A stretch of 54,829 bases of DNA from Candidatus Zixiibacteriota bacterium (GTDB lineage: Bacteria > Zixibacteria > MSB-5A5 > GN15 > JAAZOE01), in assembly GCA_030668485.1 (NCBI GenBank), contig DAOUTW010000027.1:1-54829 (forward strand). Direction: 5' to 3'. Made by a program: the position numbers and the translations under genes. Below the pieces are notes generated by a model. That model was not told the origin of the DNA. It was given only the letters and a program-made list of their open reading frames with translations, and ran no database searches. Below, one piece after another: positions 42,558-52,290 of the stretch. Each line of letters opens with the position of its first letter. Within the stretch, counting starts at the first letter, position 1.

Positions 42558-43523
42558 ATGCGGGCGGCGGTTGTTATTCTCATTTCCTGTGTCTTTCTCT
42601 CCTGTGCCGGAAGCCAGCCCAATCTTTCCAGGAAAGAGTCGGTTCGTCCTGTCAAGGTCCCGATCGGGGTTACCTTCGAGAAAGAAATCTCCGGGCGGAT
42701 ACTGGCTTATAATCTCAAACGCCCGTCCGGCCTGGCCATCGACGCTCAGGGCTATCTTTATATCAGCGATAGCGATAATCATCGTATCCTGAAACTCGAC
42801 CCGGAATACCGAGCTGTCCGTGATTATGGCGGTTATGGCGGGGGAGTCGGGAGTTTTATCAATCCGGAAGATTTGATAATCGACCGTGGTCTCAATCTCT
42901 ATATCCTCGATACCGGCAACCGGCGTATCGTTCAATTGGATGTCCGGCTTAATTATGTCGATGAGATTTTCCCGGAAGATGATCCCGAAGAAATTATTTC
43001 CAACCGAGGGAAACTGTCGGGGCTGCAAATTTCATCGCTGGGTGAGATAACCGTCTCGGATTATGATAATTCACGGTTGATCAGGATGGATAATTTCAAC
43101 CGTTTCAGCCGCTATGTCGGTGATTTCGGTTATGGCCGGGGATCGCTTCTCAACCCGGAGGATATGGCCATCGACATAGACGGTCGCATCTATGTCGCCG
43201 ATGCCGGAAACGGGAGGATTGCGGTTTATGACGACTATGGAAATTATCTCCGCCAGATCGGAGGTGATTTGCTGGGTCGACCATCGGCCGTGGCGGCATC
43301 GCCATATGGTACTATATGGACTGCCGACGCCGAGGCGCAGAAACTATACGCCTTTTCATCCGAAGGTATCCATCTGTTGACGATTGAGACGACCGAACAG
43401 CAGCCGGCCGGTTTTTCCGATATCGGGGCTATTGCCGTTTCTGCCGACGACAAGATTTATATTGCCGATAGCGGCCACAACCGAGTAATGGTGTACAGCA
43501 TCGATTATGAGGGTAACAGGTAA
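42558..43523 (+). CDS. NHL-repeat propeller lipoprotein
   Basis: The 321-residue protein has a lipoprotein signal ending in FLSC and then about six NHL-type repeats (for example GLAIDAQGYLYISDSDNHRI, DLIIDRGLNLYILDTGNRRI, DMAIDIDGRIYVADAGNGRI, AIAVSADDKIYIADSGHNRV), a complete six-bladed propeller. NHL propellers often bind proteins, peptides or carbohydrates. It overlaps the next gene by 17 bases and should be co-translated with it, suggesting that it works with the large barrel protein. Confidence 0.87.
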   Translation: MRAAVVILISCVFLSCAGSQPNLSRKESVRPVKVPIGVTFEKEISGRILAYNLKRPSGLAIDAQGYLYISDSDNHRILKLDPEYRAVRDYGGYGGGVGSFINPEDLIIDRGLNLYILDTGNRRIVQLDVRLNYVDEIFPEDDPEEIISNRGKLSGLQISSLGEITVSDYDNSRLIRMDNFNRFSRYVGDFGYGRGSLLNPEDMAIDIDGRIYVADAGNGRIAVYDDYGNYLRQIGGDLLGRPSAVAASPYGTIWTADAEAQKLYAFSSEGIHLLTIETTEQQPAGFSDIGAIAVSADDKIYIADSGHNRVMVYSIDYEGNR

Positions 43524-46500
43524 AATAATATCCCGCCTGCGATTCGTTGTTCTATTATCAGTCGTATGTCTTATCCTGCTGTTATTACCCGGAGAAATTT
43601 TCGCCGGGCGGGTTTCGCTGGTCATACCGGTCGGTGACAGTGGTTCGATGTTTGAGACCGGTTTGCAACCGCTGGCATTCGAATCCGACTCCGTCTATTG
43701 TGACGGGCGTTTGCTGCAACGCGGTGATGATTATACTATCAACCTGCAAAACGGCCGACTGATTTTTGCCAATCCTCCGCTGTGCGACACCATAATGTTC
43801 ACCGCTTTTCAGATACCATCATGGTTGAATACTCCATCGGGCAATCCGGTGCCTCTGGGAAAAAAACTGCTGGAGGTCGGGGGTGAATCCGATTACAGTC
43901 CGCTTGTCAGCGGGCGATCGGCCCGCAAACTGACATTATCGGGAAATAAATCGTTTTCATTCCAGGTCGGACGGACCGGTGAGGGGCGTTTTACACAGGG
44001 TTTAAACCTTGATTTTGACGCCCATATGACTGATGGCTTGCGGCTCCGAGGCGCCGTTTCGGATCGGGGAGGGACGGGCAATCAAACTTTATCCGGTGAC
44101 GGCGGCACGGTTATTTTATCGGAGTTGGATAAGTATTTTTTCGAAATCGACGGCAAGCGAATCATAGCCAGAGGCGGTGATATCGCCGCTGCCGAAAGCC
44201 GGTATCTTCCGGCCAAACGAATTAAGGGTATATATGCCGCCTATAAATCAGATGCCCTTAATTTGGCTGCAGATATCGGACGTCCCGCGGGAAAATTCGT
44301 GAGCCGGAAATTGAACGGCATCGACGGTCGGCAGGGTCCGTATCAGGCGGTCGGCGTCGATGGTTTGCCTACCGGTGTCGTTCCGGGCACTGAAAAAGTT
44401 TATGTCGACGGCCGTATCCTTGAAAGCGGCGCCGACAAACATTACCTGATCGAATATCCATCGGGCCGCATCACCTTTTCCCCCCGGGTCCTGATTACAT
44501 CCCGCAGCCGTATCGAAATCGATTTTGAAGCGGCCGCCAACGATTATGAACAGGTGGTGTACGATATCGCGACCGATGTCAGGTTATGGAACGGCAGAAT
44601 AAAATTGAGCGCAGGAGGCAGACGAGAAACGGATAATAAAGATAAGCTGCGATTCGGAGCTTTATCCTCATCCGATATCGAAACATTGAGACAGGCTGGT
44701 GATACCGCCGGAATGGCTTTCACCTCCGGGGTTGTTTCCGATAGCTCCGGCGATTATCAAGCGGTCATCGACACTTCCGGAATGCAGTATTACCAATATG
44801 TTGGAAGCGGGGAAGGGAATTACACGGTAACATTCTCATACACCGGCGAAGGTCGGGGGGATTATCAGTATCTTGGCGACGGTGTTTACCAATACCGGGG
44901 GAAAGATGCGGGGGATTACTTACCGATCCGATATCTGTCGCTTCCGACAAGGAATGATTTTTTCTTCTCGATCATGGAATTGACACCCTATTCCGGAGGA
45001 GTCTGGCGGCTGGAATATCAGGGCAATAGCCGTGATAACAACCTCTTTTCGACCCTGGATGATGGCGACAATTTCAAAAGCCGGCTGGTCGGCGATATCT
45101 TGCATAAAGGCAAAAATATCAGGTCGAATCTCAATGTCCGGTTCCGTCAGCAGGAATATGATCCGGTATACCGTGTCGATCCGCCCGATAACAGCCGTCA
45201 ATGGGCGTTGTCATCGGTTAGTTCTTCCGGCGATGAGTTGCGTGTGTATTTAAAGAATGACTGGAAAACGAAAAACAACAGTTTGTCAGCCGAAGCAGGG
45301 TATCTTGATTACAAGGATAATCTCCGCTCACGGCGTCTTAAATTCGCCGGAAATCTGTTCCGTGACAAGTCAATCAGCCCCCGTTTCGATTATGGGACTG
45401 CCTCCTCCGAGAAAACCGACGGCTCATTGGGTGTCGGTCTTTATGAGAAATACAAAGCCGGTCTTGCGATTAGGCCGTTCCGTCATGCACGGATGGAACT
45501 TGACTATGATCGAGAGTTAACCAAAGATAATTACGCTACCGCTCCTGATCTCGAAAAATATCATCAATACCGGGCTGCTGTGTTTTTCGGGCGGACGGTG
45601 TTATCAGCATCGCACCGGATGGAATACCGCAGCGACGATCTGGGGGTAAAAGGTCCGCAGCAGGATAAAATTGAATTGACTTCGGATGAAACCTTCGGGC
45701 GTTTACAGGTTTCGCTGGCCGGGACATGGTTTAACCAGAAGGGGATCGACAGTGATCGCGGGGATCGCACCGAGCAGTTGTTTGTCACCGCATTCCGATA
45801 TGCACCGTCATCCTCCTGGATGACGCTTCAGGCGGAATATCGCCAGAATCGTCAAAGTGTGCGCGCCACCGGATATCGTTATATCCCGGTTAACAGCGGC
45901 GAGGGTGATTATCGGTTGGAGGAAGGTCGCTACCTCTATGACCCGGACGGCGACTATATCCGCATACGCGAAGAACTTGGTGACGCCGCTTCGGTTTCGG
46001 TCGGTGAGAAGAATCATAATATTACCGTTTATCCGGGCCGGATGCTGGCGTTGAAACGATATAAAGGACTGTTTTCTCAATTTGCCTTCCGGCTGCGGAC
46101 GGAGATTATCGAGGAAATGCCGGGTGGCGATCGTCGTGTGTTGTCATGGATACTTCCCTGGACCAGCCGTTCGGGTATAGCGTATATCAAGCGTTATCGC
46201 CGGGAGAAGTATACCTGTCTGTTATTCCCGGCCTACAATTTCTATGTCATCAACCTCTCATATGCTAACAGCTTTGAGGAGCAGGAATCAGGTTCGTTGA
46301 TATTTCGCAGCGACCGGAAATATACGGCGGAGGTAAAAAACCGGATTTTGCCAACCGTGCTCAGTCGCCTCGAATGGCAATATCATCGCAGCGATGCATC
46401 GGGCGTCGGGGTCATCGATCTCAATCTAACCAGCAACAAATATACTGCGGGGCTGAGCATCAATCCGGCCCGATTACAACTGACCCCGGCCGTCAGTTAT

Positions 46501-46818
46501 TTAAGATTTACCGATCAATACTCAGGTGGTGAGGGCCACGGAGTTATTATGAGTGCCGAAGCGGTCTGGCGGCAACCCGAAAAGGGAGAGATTCGTATCA
46601 ACGGTGAAATGCGATCATTGACTGAGAAAATCGCCTTTTCTCAGCCGGAATATCTTGTCACCGACGGCATGCGTTTCGGCCAGTCGGCATTGGTCAATCT
46701 GGTCGTAAATTATGAAATCAGCAAACTATGGCGCCTGACAATCAATCTCACCGACCGCTTCTATGAAGGTCGCCCGGCGGAATTTGTCGGAAGGGGGGAA
46801 TTACTTGCCAGGTTTTAG
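43507..46818 (+). CDS. Large (1103-residue) outer-membrane barrel-like protein, unknown family
   Basis: A signal peptide (LLSVVCLILLLLPGEIFAG) leads into two copies of a small domain with the pattern Y-x-DGR-x-L...DDYxINxxxGRIxF (near residues 58-85 and 295-325), then a run of alternating strands from about 150 to the end, rich in Tyr, Arg and Gly (GRTGEGRFTQGLNLDFDAHM, DYQYLGDGVYQYRGKDAGDY, YIRIREELGDA), typical of large outer-membrane barrels. The terminal residues VGRGELLARF end in an aromatic, as barrel C-termini do. I do not recognise the family. It overlaps the lipoprotein gene by 17 bases and the Omp85 gene by 14, so three products are coupled. Confidence 0.8.
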   Translation: MRVTGKIISRLRFVVLLSVVCLILLLLPGEIFAGRVSLVIPVGDSGSMFETGLQPLAFESDSVYCDGRLLQRGDDYTINLQNGRLIFANPPLCDTIMFTAFQIPSWLNTPSGNPVPLGKKLLEVGGESDYSPLVSGRSARKLTLSGNKSFSFQVGRTGEGRFTQGLNLDFDAHMTDGLRLRGAVSDRGGTGNQTLSGDGGTVILSELDKYFFEIDGKRIIARGGDIAAAESRYLPAKRIKGIYAAYKSDALNLAADIGRPAGKFVSRKLNGIDGRQGPYQAVGVDGLPTGVVPGTEKVYVDGRILESGADKHYLIEYPSGRITFSPRVLITSRSRIEIDFEAAANDYEQVVYDIATDVRLWNGRIKLSAGGRRETDNKDKLRFGALSSSDIETLRQAGDTAGMAFTSGVVSDSSGDYQAVIDTSGMQYYQYVGSGEGNYTVTFSYTGEGRGDYQYLGDGVYQYRGKDAGDYLPIRYLSLPTRNDFFFSIMELTPYSGGVWRLEYQGNSRDNNLFSTLDDGDNFKSRLVGDILHKGKNIRSNLNVRFRQQEYDPVYRVDPPDNSRQWALSSVSSSGDELRVYLKNDWKTKNNSLSAEAGYLDYKDNLRSRRLKFAGNLFRDKSISPRFDYGTASSEKTDGSLGVGLYEKYKAGLAIRPFRHARMELDYDRELTKDNYATAPDLEKYHQYRAAVFFGRTVLSASHRMEYRSDDLGVKGPQQDKIELTSDETFGRLQVSLAGTWFNQKGIDSDRGDRTEQLFVTAFRYAPSSSWMTLQAEYRQNRQSVRATGYRYIPVNSGEGDYRLEEGRYLYDPDGDYIRIREELGDAASVSVGEKNHNITVYPGRMLALKRYKGLFSQFAFRLRTEIIEEMPGGDRRVLSWILPWTSRSGIAYIKRYRREKYTCLLFPAYNFYVINLSYANSFEEQESGSLIFRSDRKYTAEVKNRILPTVLSRLEWQYHRSDASGVGVIDLNLTSNKYTAGLSINPARLQLTPAVSYLRFTDQYSGGEGHGVIMSAEAVWRQPEKGEIRINGEMRSLTEKIAFSQPEYLVTDGMRFGQSALVNLVVNYEISKLWRLTINLTDRFYEGRPAEFVGRGELLARF

Positions 46819-48472
46819 ATTGATCATACTTATCTGCTTCCTCTGTGCGGCTGCTGCCTTCACTCAGCAATTGCAACCTTGTACAGTCAGGTATGGCGAG
46901 GAAAATCCGGATCGCCGGGTGATGGTCCGAATCGAAAAAGCGGCTTCCCGTGGAGATTGCGATAGCATCGGAACGATCCTGACCGATGAAGGATACTTCG
47001 ATTTTGATCTGAAATACTCCGGTGACACCATAATCATAAATCCGAAGGAACGGTTTCATCTGGGTGATGTTGACCTGATTATTGTCGATTCCGAGGGTGA
47101 GATCAGGCAGGAAACGGTATCGGGATATCGTGGTTTGGTAGCGACAAAAGTCGCACTAAATGCTGTCAAGGAAAACCTCCTCTTGCCATATCAAGAAAAG
47201 GGTTACTATTTTACATCGCTGAACACCGATCGGGTGAGGATGAATGAAGGCATCATCGAGCCTCGATACAAACTCATCGCCGGACCGCAGGTTGCAATAG
47301 AACGCGTGCGGTTCAAAGGACTGCGAAAATCGAAACCGGAGTTTGTCCATAAATTATCGGGTCTCAGAGAAGGCGATCTATTCGTGACCGATGCCTATCG
47401 AGGGGCGATTCGCCGAATCGAGGCCGGGGATTATCTTCAGAATGATTCTTTGCCGCATCTGACACCTAATGAGAATTACGATGGTGTCGAGTTACTGTTC
47501 TATCTCACGGAGTTGAAAAGCAATCGTCTGGAACTGGGTGGCGGTTATCTCCCCGGTCGGGGAACCGAGAAGGGAGAATTTGTCGGGCGATTTCGTTTTG
47601 AATCCAAAAATCTGTTCGGGTCCGGCAGGCGGATCAATCTGATGTTCGATCGCAAAGACAGGGCATCGTCGCGAGTCGATTTCCGATTTGTGCAACCGTT
47701 TTTCATCCCCGACCATCTGGAACTCGATTTACATTTCCACCAGGTCGATTATGACTCGTCATATCACCTGTTCACGGTCGAGGGAAACCTGGCACTGATC
47801 ACTCGCGGTCATACCCGGATCGGAGCCGGGCTGTCATGGACCAAGACCGAACCGCAACGATTGAGCCAGCCGCCGTCCCGCATATTGTCAGGATCGGTCA
47901 AATTCGAAAGACGAAATCTCGATTATGTTCCTAATCCGTCCACGGGACGTTTTCTGAAAGCCGGTTTCTCTTATCTGCGGAGAACCAGTTGGCCCGATAC
48001 CGTCGCCTCGGCGATCATCAACGATGAAAGTATGTTTGAAATTTCCGCCGATAATTATTTGCCGGCCGGCCGCGGCATCATCTTCAGAATCAACCTGGAA
48101 TCCAGAGTCCGAGTAACCTCGCGGGAACTGATTGATTATTCAGAGCAGTTCAAGTTTGGGGGATACGGGTCGCTTCGCGGCTATCGACAGGATCAATTCG
48201 CCGGTCGAAGGATATTTCTGGGACAATCGGAAATTCGTTTTCGGCCATCGCAGAAAACGGCGGCTTATATTTTCACCGATGTCGGGTATATCTATTCGCG
48301 CAAAGAAATCGTTCCCGGCGAAATCCGGGCGGAGGAACTGGCTCGGGTTGGCTCCGGATTTGGATTTTATCTCGGCAACCCAACGGCCCGAGTTACACTG
48401 GAAATCGGTTGGGGGTATCATGATCGAGCGGATGAAGGAAAAGTACATTTCGGACTGGTCACAATGTTTTAA
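46805..48472 (+). CDS. Omp85-family outer membrane protein (BamA/TamA-like)
   Basis: I start at TTG 46805, which has AAGGGGGG six bases upstream and gives a clean signal peptide (PGFRLIILICFLCAAAAF); the alternative ATG 46763 lacks a ribosome site. The 555-residue product has POTRA-like domains (about 20-225, for example GPQVAIERVRFKGLRKSKPE, LREGDLFVTDAYRGAIRRIE), then a barrel with the Omp85 lid motif GGYGSLRGYRQDQF and a C-terminal strand ending VTMF. BamA is about 800 residues and TamA about 580, so this is TamA-sized. It probably inserts or exports the neighbouring barrel proteins; the gene order suggests the 1103-residue protein as a candidate client. Confidence 0.85.
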   Translation: MPGFRLIILICFLCAAAAFTQQLQPCTVRYGEENPDRRVMVRIEKAASRGDCDSIGTILTDEGYFDFDLKYSGDTIIINPKERFHLGDVDLIIVDSEGEIRQETVSGYRGLVATKVALNAVKENLLLPYQEKGYYFTSLNTDRVRMNEGIIEPRYKLIAGPQVAIERVRFKGLRKSKPEFVHKLSGLREGDLFVTDAYRGAIRRIEAGDYLQNDSLPHLTPNENYDGVELLFYLTELKSNRLELGGGYLPGRGTEKGEFVGRFRFESKNLFGSGRRINLMFDRKDRASSRVDFRFVQPFFIPDHLELDLHFHQVDYDSSYHLFTVEGNLALITRGHTRIGAGLSWTKTEPQRLSQPPSRILSGSVKFERRNLDYVPNPSTGRFLKAGFSYLRRTSWPDTVASAIINDESMFEISADNYLPAGRGIIFRINLESRVRVTSRELIDYSEQFKFGGYGSLRGYRQDQFAGRRIFLGQSEIRFRPSQKTAAYIFTDVGYIYSRKEIVPGEIRAEELARVGSGFGFYLGNPTARVTLEIGWGYHDRADEGKVHFGLVTMF

Positions 48473-48508
48473 CCTTGACCGACATCTAATTTTTGCTCAA
48501 TGTAATCC

Positions 48509-49363
48509 GTGAGACTTTTTTGGGCATATTTCACGCTTATTCGCATCCCAAATTGCCTGGTGGCGATGGCCGCCGTGGCGGTCGGGCAGTATTTAACCCC
48601 TGAAGCCGATAAACTGGCCTTAAACTCGTATGCCATGGCGGCGGCATTTTTTGTCTGCGGTTTTGGCAATATCATAAATGATATCCGCGATATCGAAAGT
48701 GACCGAATCAATCATCCTCAAAGAGCCTTGCCGTCAGGGACGATTTCCCGGGTTGGAGCAGGCACGCTGGCATTTCTATTTCTAATAGTTTCATTGCTGT
48801 TACTGATCAAGTTGAACGGAATCGGTCGCATAATTGTTGTCACCGCTGTCCTCTTGGTCGTATGGTACAATATCAGACTAAAACATACTGCCTACCTGGG
48901 CAATCTGGCCGTTTCGCTTTTGGGGGCATTGACTTTTCTACTGGGAGGGGCGACCTATGGTTTCAATGCCGTGTGGTCCCTTCCGGGGGCGATAGTTCCT
49001 GCCGTTTTCGCTTTTCTGATGCATTTTGGCCGGGAGATAATCAAGGATATCGAAGATAGTGCCGGTGATGCGCTGGCCGGCAGCGTCACCGCGCCTTTGC
49101 GATCGGGGGTGACAGCACCTTTGATTCTGGTTGGAATTGTTTTTGCCATTCTGGTTGGGGTTTCACTCGCGGTTTATTGGCAGGGGTGGTTTAGTCAGGT
49201 CTATCTGTATATCATATTGATCTTTATACATCTGCCGCTGACAGGCCTTTACGTGTGGCTTATTGTCAGGCCGGAGCGGGAAAGATGCCGGGTGGTTTCC
49301 GCAGGGTTGAAAATACAAATGATTATCGGCCTGGTAGCCTTGCTTGGCGGCCGAATATATTGA
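48509..49363 (+). CDS. UbiA-family prenyltransferase
   Basis: The 284-residue membrane protein has the two Asp-rich motifs of the family: NDIRDIESDRINHPQRALPSG and GREIIKDIEDSAGD, with seven to nine hydrophobic helices. RALPSG-type sequences are common in digeranylgeranylglyceryl phosphate synthases and in quinone or heme-type prenyltransferases, so the isoprenoid acceptor is open. GTG 48509 is the only start near the conserved LIRIPNCLVA; no good ribosome site is seen, consistent with coupling to the Omp85 gene 36 bases upstream. Confidence 0.85.
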   Translation: MRLFWAYFTLIRIPNCLVAMAAVAVGQYLTPEADKLALNSYAMAAAFFVCGFGNIINDIRDIESDRINHPQRALPSGTISRVGAGTLAFLFLIVSLLLLIKLNGIGRIIVVTAVLLVVWYNIRLKHTAYLGNLAVSLLGALTFLLGGATYGFNAVWSLPGAIVPAVFAFLMHFGREIIKDIEDSAGDALAGSVTAPLRSGVTAPLILVGIVFAILVGVSLAVYWQGWFSQVYLYIILIFIHLPLTGLYVWLIVRPERERCRVVSAGLKIQMIIGLVALLGGRIY

Positions 49364-49365
49364 AC

Positions 49366-49411
49366 CGGTCGGCTCAAAAGTCTCCGTTACTTGCTGCGAC
49401 CGAACAGATTT
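49366..49411 (+). terminator. Weak terminator-like hairpin after the UbiA gene
   Basis: CGGTCG (49366-49371) pairs with CGACCG (49395-49400), large loop, followed by AACAGATTTTT. It is a poor terminator, but it is the only candidate between the envelope operon and the Bat-type operon. Confidence 0.3.
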
Positions 49412-49479
49412 TTAAAATTCCTTCAAACCTTTTGTGAAAAAAACGGTATAAAACATCTTTAACCAGGTCTTGAAAGGAC

Positions 49480-49508
49480 TTGACGATAATTGCCTTGATG
49501 TGTTAATT
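49480..49508 (+). promoter_or_regulatory. Candidate promoter of the Bat-type operon
   Basis: TTGACG (49480-49485), 17-base spacer, TTAATT (49503-49508). The -10 is weak (three to four matches). The start codon is at 49520, so the leader would be very short. Confidence 0.35.
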
Positions 49509-49519
49509 AGACGACTACT

Positions 49520-50407
49520 ATGGCAAAGATAAACGGTTACCTGACAACAACGCTGATCCTACTGGCGCTGATGCCCGCAGCTTTCGCGAGTTCCGGCGAT
49601 ATCGGCATTTCGGTCGAAATCAGCCAGTCTTCAATCGCCTTCGATGATAAAGATACTCTAACCGTCATAATGGTCTGGGAGGGAGAGCCGTTTCTTTATC
49701 AGATCGATGATTTCCCGATGCCGACCCTGGAAAAGCTTGAAATCTTGGGGTCATCGTCATCGGTTTCGACCGCTTCCGATTCCACCGTTTCTTCGTCAGA
49801 AATCACCACCCGTACCTTTAAGTATATTTTACAGCCGACCGATTTCGGTACAGGTATCATTAACCCGTTAAATATCACAGCAAAACATAGAGTTACAGGC
49901 GAGGCCAGGGAACTGCAAACCGGCCGCCTGACAATCGAAATTGCCAAACCGGTCCCGAAAGTCATTTCGGAATCGGGCAATACCGCCCTTTATTTAGTAA
50001 TTATTGTCGTTGTCGTTGTGATCGGTGGCGCGGTAATTGTAATTATGCTTAAGAGAAAAAGACGCGATGATGCAGAATCACCGACCGATATGAGCTATCT
50101 GGATAGTCTAGGGGAAATCAAAAAGGAGACGGTTTCGGATAGCAAACTTTTCTATTCGCGACTCTATCGCCTCCTGCTGAGTTACCTCGAAAAAGAGCGG
50201 GGATTGGACGTATCGAGTAAAACCGGTGAAGAGGTGGTCAGAATTGTGGGTGAGTTGGAGGATGATTCCGAAAAGGCTAATTTGATGCTGTGGATAAATC
50301 AGGCACAAAAAGTCAAATATCGTCCCGAAGCGCCGTCATCCGGCGATGTGGAAAGTTGCTTCAATGCCGTAAAACAGTTTTTCGAAAACAGGTTGCACCA
50401 AAGATAG
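49520..50407 (+). CDS. BatD-like membrane protein with cytoplasmic C-terminal domain
   Basis: The 295-residue protein has a signal peptide, an extracytoplasmic Ig-like BatD-type domain (residues ~28-155; KDTLTVIMVWEGEPFLYQID, FKYILQPTDFGTGIINPL), a transmembrane helix (LYLVIIVVVVVIGGAVIVIM), and a cytoplasmic domain of about 100 residues (SKLFYSRLYRLLLSYLEKERG) of the kind fused to BatD or DUF4381 proteins. It is the first of the Bat-type set, eleven bases before the MoxR start. The Bat proteins are linked to aerotolerance and envelope stress in Bacteroidetes. Confidence 0.78.
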   Translation: MAKINGYLTTTLILLALMPAAFASSGDIGISVEISQSSIAFDDKDTLTVIMVWEGEPFLYQIDDFPMPTLEKLEILGSSSSVSTASDSTVSSSEITTRTFKYILQPTDFGTGIINPLNITAKHRVTGEARELQTGRLTIEIAKPVPKVISESGNTALYLVIIVVVVVIGGAVIVIMLKRKRRDDAESPTDMSYLDSLGEIKKETVSDSKLFYSRLYRLLLSYLEKERGLDVSSKTGEEVVRIVGELEDDSEKANLMLWINQAQKVKYRPEAPSSGDVESCFNAVKQFFENRLHQR

Positions 50408-50418
50408 ATGGAGGAGAT

Positions 50419-51408
50419 ATGGACCTCGACGTCAAACAGATACAGGAAGAGGTAGAAAAGAAGTCACAGTTTGTCGCCCAACTGAGTCAGGAATTGAGTG
50501 GGGTTATTGTCGGTCAGCATTATATGATAGAACGGTTGATAATCGGCCTCCTTGCCAACGGTCATATTCTACTGGAGGGTGTTCCCGGTCTGGCGAAAAC
50601 GCTGGCGGTCAAGTCTCTGGCATCGGCGATAAAAGCCGGGTTCCAGCGGATACAGTTTACCCCCGATCTGCTTCCGGCCGATTTGGTTGGTACCATGATT
50701 TACAATCCTCAGAAGGCTGAGTTTACGGTCAAGAAGGGGCCGGTGTTTACCAATATCATTTTGGCCGATGAAATCAACCGCGCTCCCGCCAAAGTGCAGT
50801 CGGCTCTGCTGGAGGCGATGCAGGAGCGGCAGGTGACCATCAGCGATAAAACCTATCCGCTTGAAGAGCCGTTTCTGGTCATGGCGACGCAGAACCCGAT
50901 TGAACAGGAAGGAACTTATCCTCTGCCGGAAGCCCAGATCGACCGGTTCATGCTCAAATTGAAAATTACCTATCCCACGCATGAAGAGGAGCGCCTGATC
51001 ATGGATCGGATGACGGTCGGCAAGGATATCAAAGTCAATGCCACGGTTAGCGCACAGGATATACTCGAAGCGCGCAAGGTTGTCACGAGCATATACGTTG
51101 ACGAGAAGGTTAAAGATTATATCCTCAATATCGTTTTCGCCACTCGTGAGCCTGAGAAATACGGTATCGGCGAATTGTCCGAATTAATAGCCTACGGCGC
51201 TTCTCCGCGTGCCTCGATCTACCTCAACCTTGCGGCCAAGGCGCATGCCTTCCTCAAAGGGCGCGGGTATATTACCCCGGAAGATGTGAAGGCGATCGGT
51301 CATGATGTCCTGCGCCATCGGATTATCATTACCTACGAAGCCGAGGCCGAAGAAAAATCGGCTGACGATATTGTCCAGAAGGTTTTTGACACCATTGAGG
51401 TACCATAA
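50419..51408 (+). CDS. MoxR-family AAA+ ATPase
   Basis: From ATG 50419 (GGAGGAG upstream) the product is 329 residues, the normal MoxR size. The Walker A motif is GVPGLAKT, Walker B is NIILADEINRAP, sensor ATQNPIEQEGTYPLPEAQ and the arginine-rich SPRASIYLNLA follow. MoxR ATPases act as chaperones for VWA-domain proteins, here the DUF58 protein and perhaps further targets encoded next to it. An upstream GTG in the same frame would add 43 residues but has no ribosome site. Confidence 0.94.
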   Translation: MDLDVKQIQEEVEKKSQFVAQLSQELSGVIVGQHYMIERLIIGLLANGHILLEGVPGLAKTLAVKSLASAIKAGFQRIQFTPDLLPADLVGTMIYNPQKAEFTVKKGPVFTNIILADEINRAPAKVQSALLEAMQERQVTISDKTYPLEEPFLVMATQNPIEQEGTYPLPEAQIDRFMLKLKITYPTHEEERLIMDRMTVGKDIKVNATVSAQDILEARKVVTSIYVDEKVKDYILNIVFATREPEKYGIGELSELIAYGASPRASIYLNLAAKAHAFLKGRGYITPEDVKAIGHDVLRHRIIITYEAEAEEKSADDIVQKVFDTIEVP

Positions 51409-51414
51409 AAAGCA

Positions 51415-52290
51415 ATGGTCCCGAAAGAGATATTTAAAAAGATCCGCCGGATCGAAATCCGTACCCGGAAACTGGTCAACGACCTTTTTTCCGGTGAATA
51501 CCATTCCACATTCAAGGGACAGGGAATGGAGTTCGAAGAGGTGCGGGAATATACACCGGGCGATGATATCAGGCTGATCGACTGGAACGTGACCGCCCGC
51601 ACCGGAGCGGCTCATGTTAAAAAGTTCAAAGAAGAACGGGAATTGACCGTTATCCTCCTGGTCGATGCCTCTTCGTCGGGACGATTCGGTACTTTTGAAA
51701 AATACAAGGAGGAATTGGCCGCGGAGTTGTGCGCTCTTCTGGCGTTTTCCGCGATCAAAAACAATGACAAAGTCGGTTTGATTGTGTTCACCGACAAGAT
51801 CGAGAAATTTATCCCGCCGCAAAAAGGGAAACCGCATGTCTTAAGGCTGATCCGGGAAATTATTTATTTCCAGCCGGAACATACCAAAACCGATATCGCC
51901 GGAGCGCTTGAATTTTTCAGCAAGGTTATCAAGCGGAAATCGGTGGTGTTTCTGATTTCTGATTTTCTGTCGGAAGATTTTTTCACGCCCCTGCGGATAG
52001 CCAACAAAAAACATGATATCATCGCCGTAAAGATTTCCGATCCGCGCGAATTGCGGTTCGGAAATTATGGTTTGATCGAGCTGGAGGATGCCGAGACCGG
52101 CGAGGTCATGGTGCTGGATACCTCATCGCATGCTTTCCGAAAGGAATTCGAAATCCAGGCAGCGCAATCGACCGATGATCTGAAACACCGATTTCGACTG
52201 ATCGATTTGGATTTTATTCAGATCCGTACCGACCGGCCTTATACGGGACCCCTGATTCAGTTTTTTAAGATGAGGGAGAAGCGGCATTGA
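51415..52290 (+). CDS. DUF58 / VWA-like protein of the Bat set
   Basis: The 291-residue protein carries the DUF58 signature FEEVREYTPGDDIRLIDWNVTA and a VWA-like MIDAS (LLVDASSS), with later D and T ligands in the fold (FLISDFLS). No membrane segment is present, so it is cytoplasmic. It follows moxR by six bases and its stop overlaps the next start (TTGA). It is the expected substrate/partner of the MoxR ATPase. Confidence 0.92.
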   Translation: MVPKEIFKKIRRIEIRTRKLVNDLFSGEYHSTFKGQGMEFEEVREYTPGDDIRLIDWNVTARTGAAHVKKFKEERELTVILLVDASSSGRFGTFEKYKEELAAELCALLAFSAIKNNDKVGLIVFTDKIEKFIPPQKGKPHVLRLIREIIYFQPEHTKTDIAGALEFFSKVIKRKSVVFLISDFLSEDFFTPLRIANKKHDIIAVKISDPRELRFGNYGLIELEDAETGEVMVLDTSSHAFRKEFEIQAAQSTDDLKHRFRLIDLDFIQIRTDRPYTGPLIQFFKMREKRH

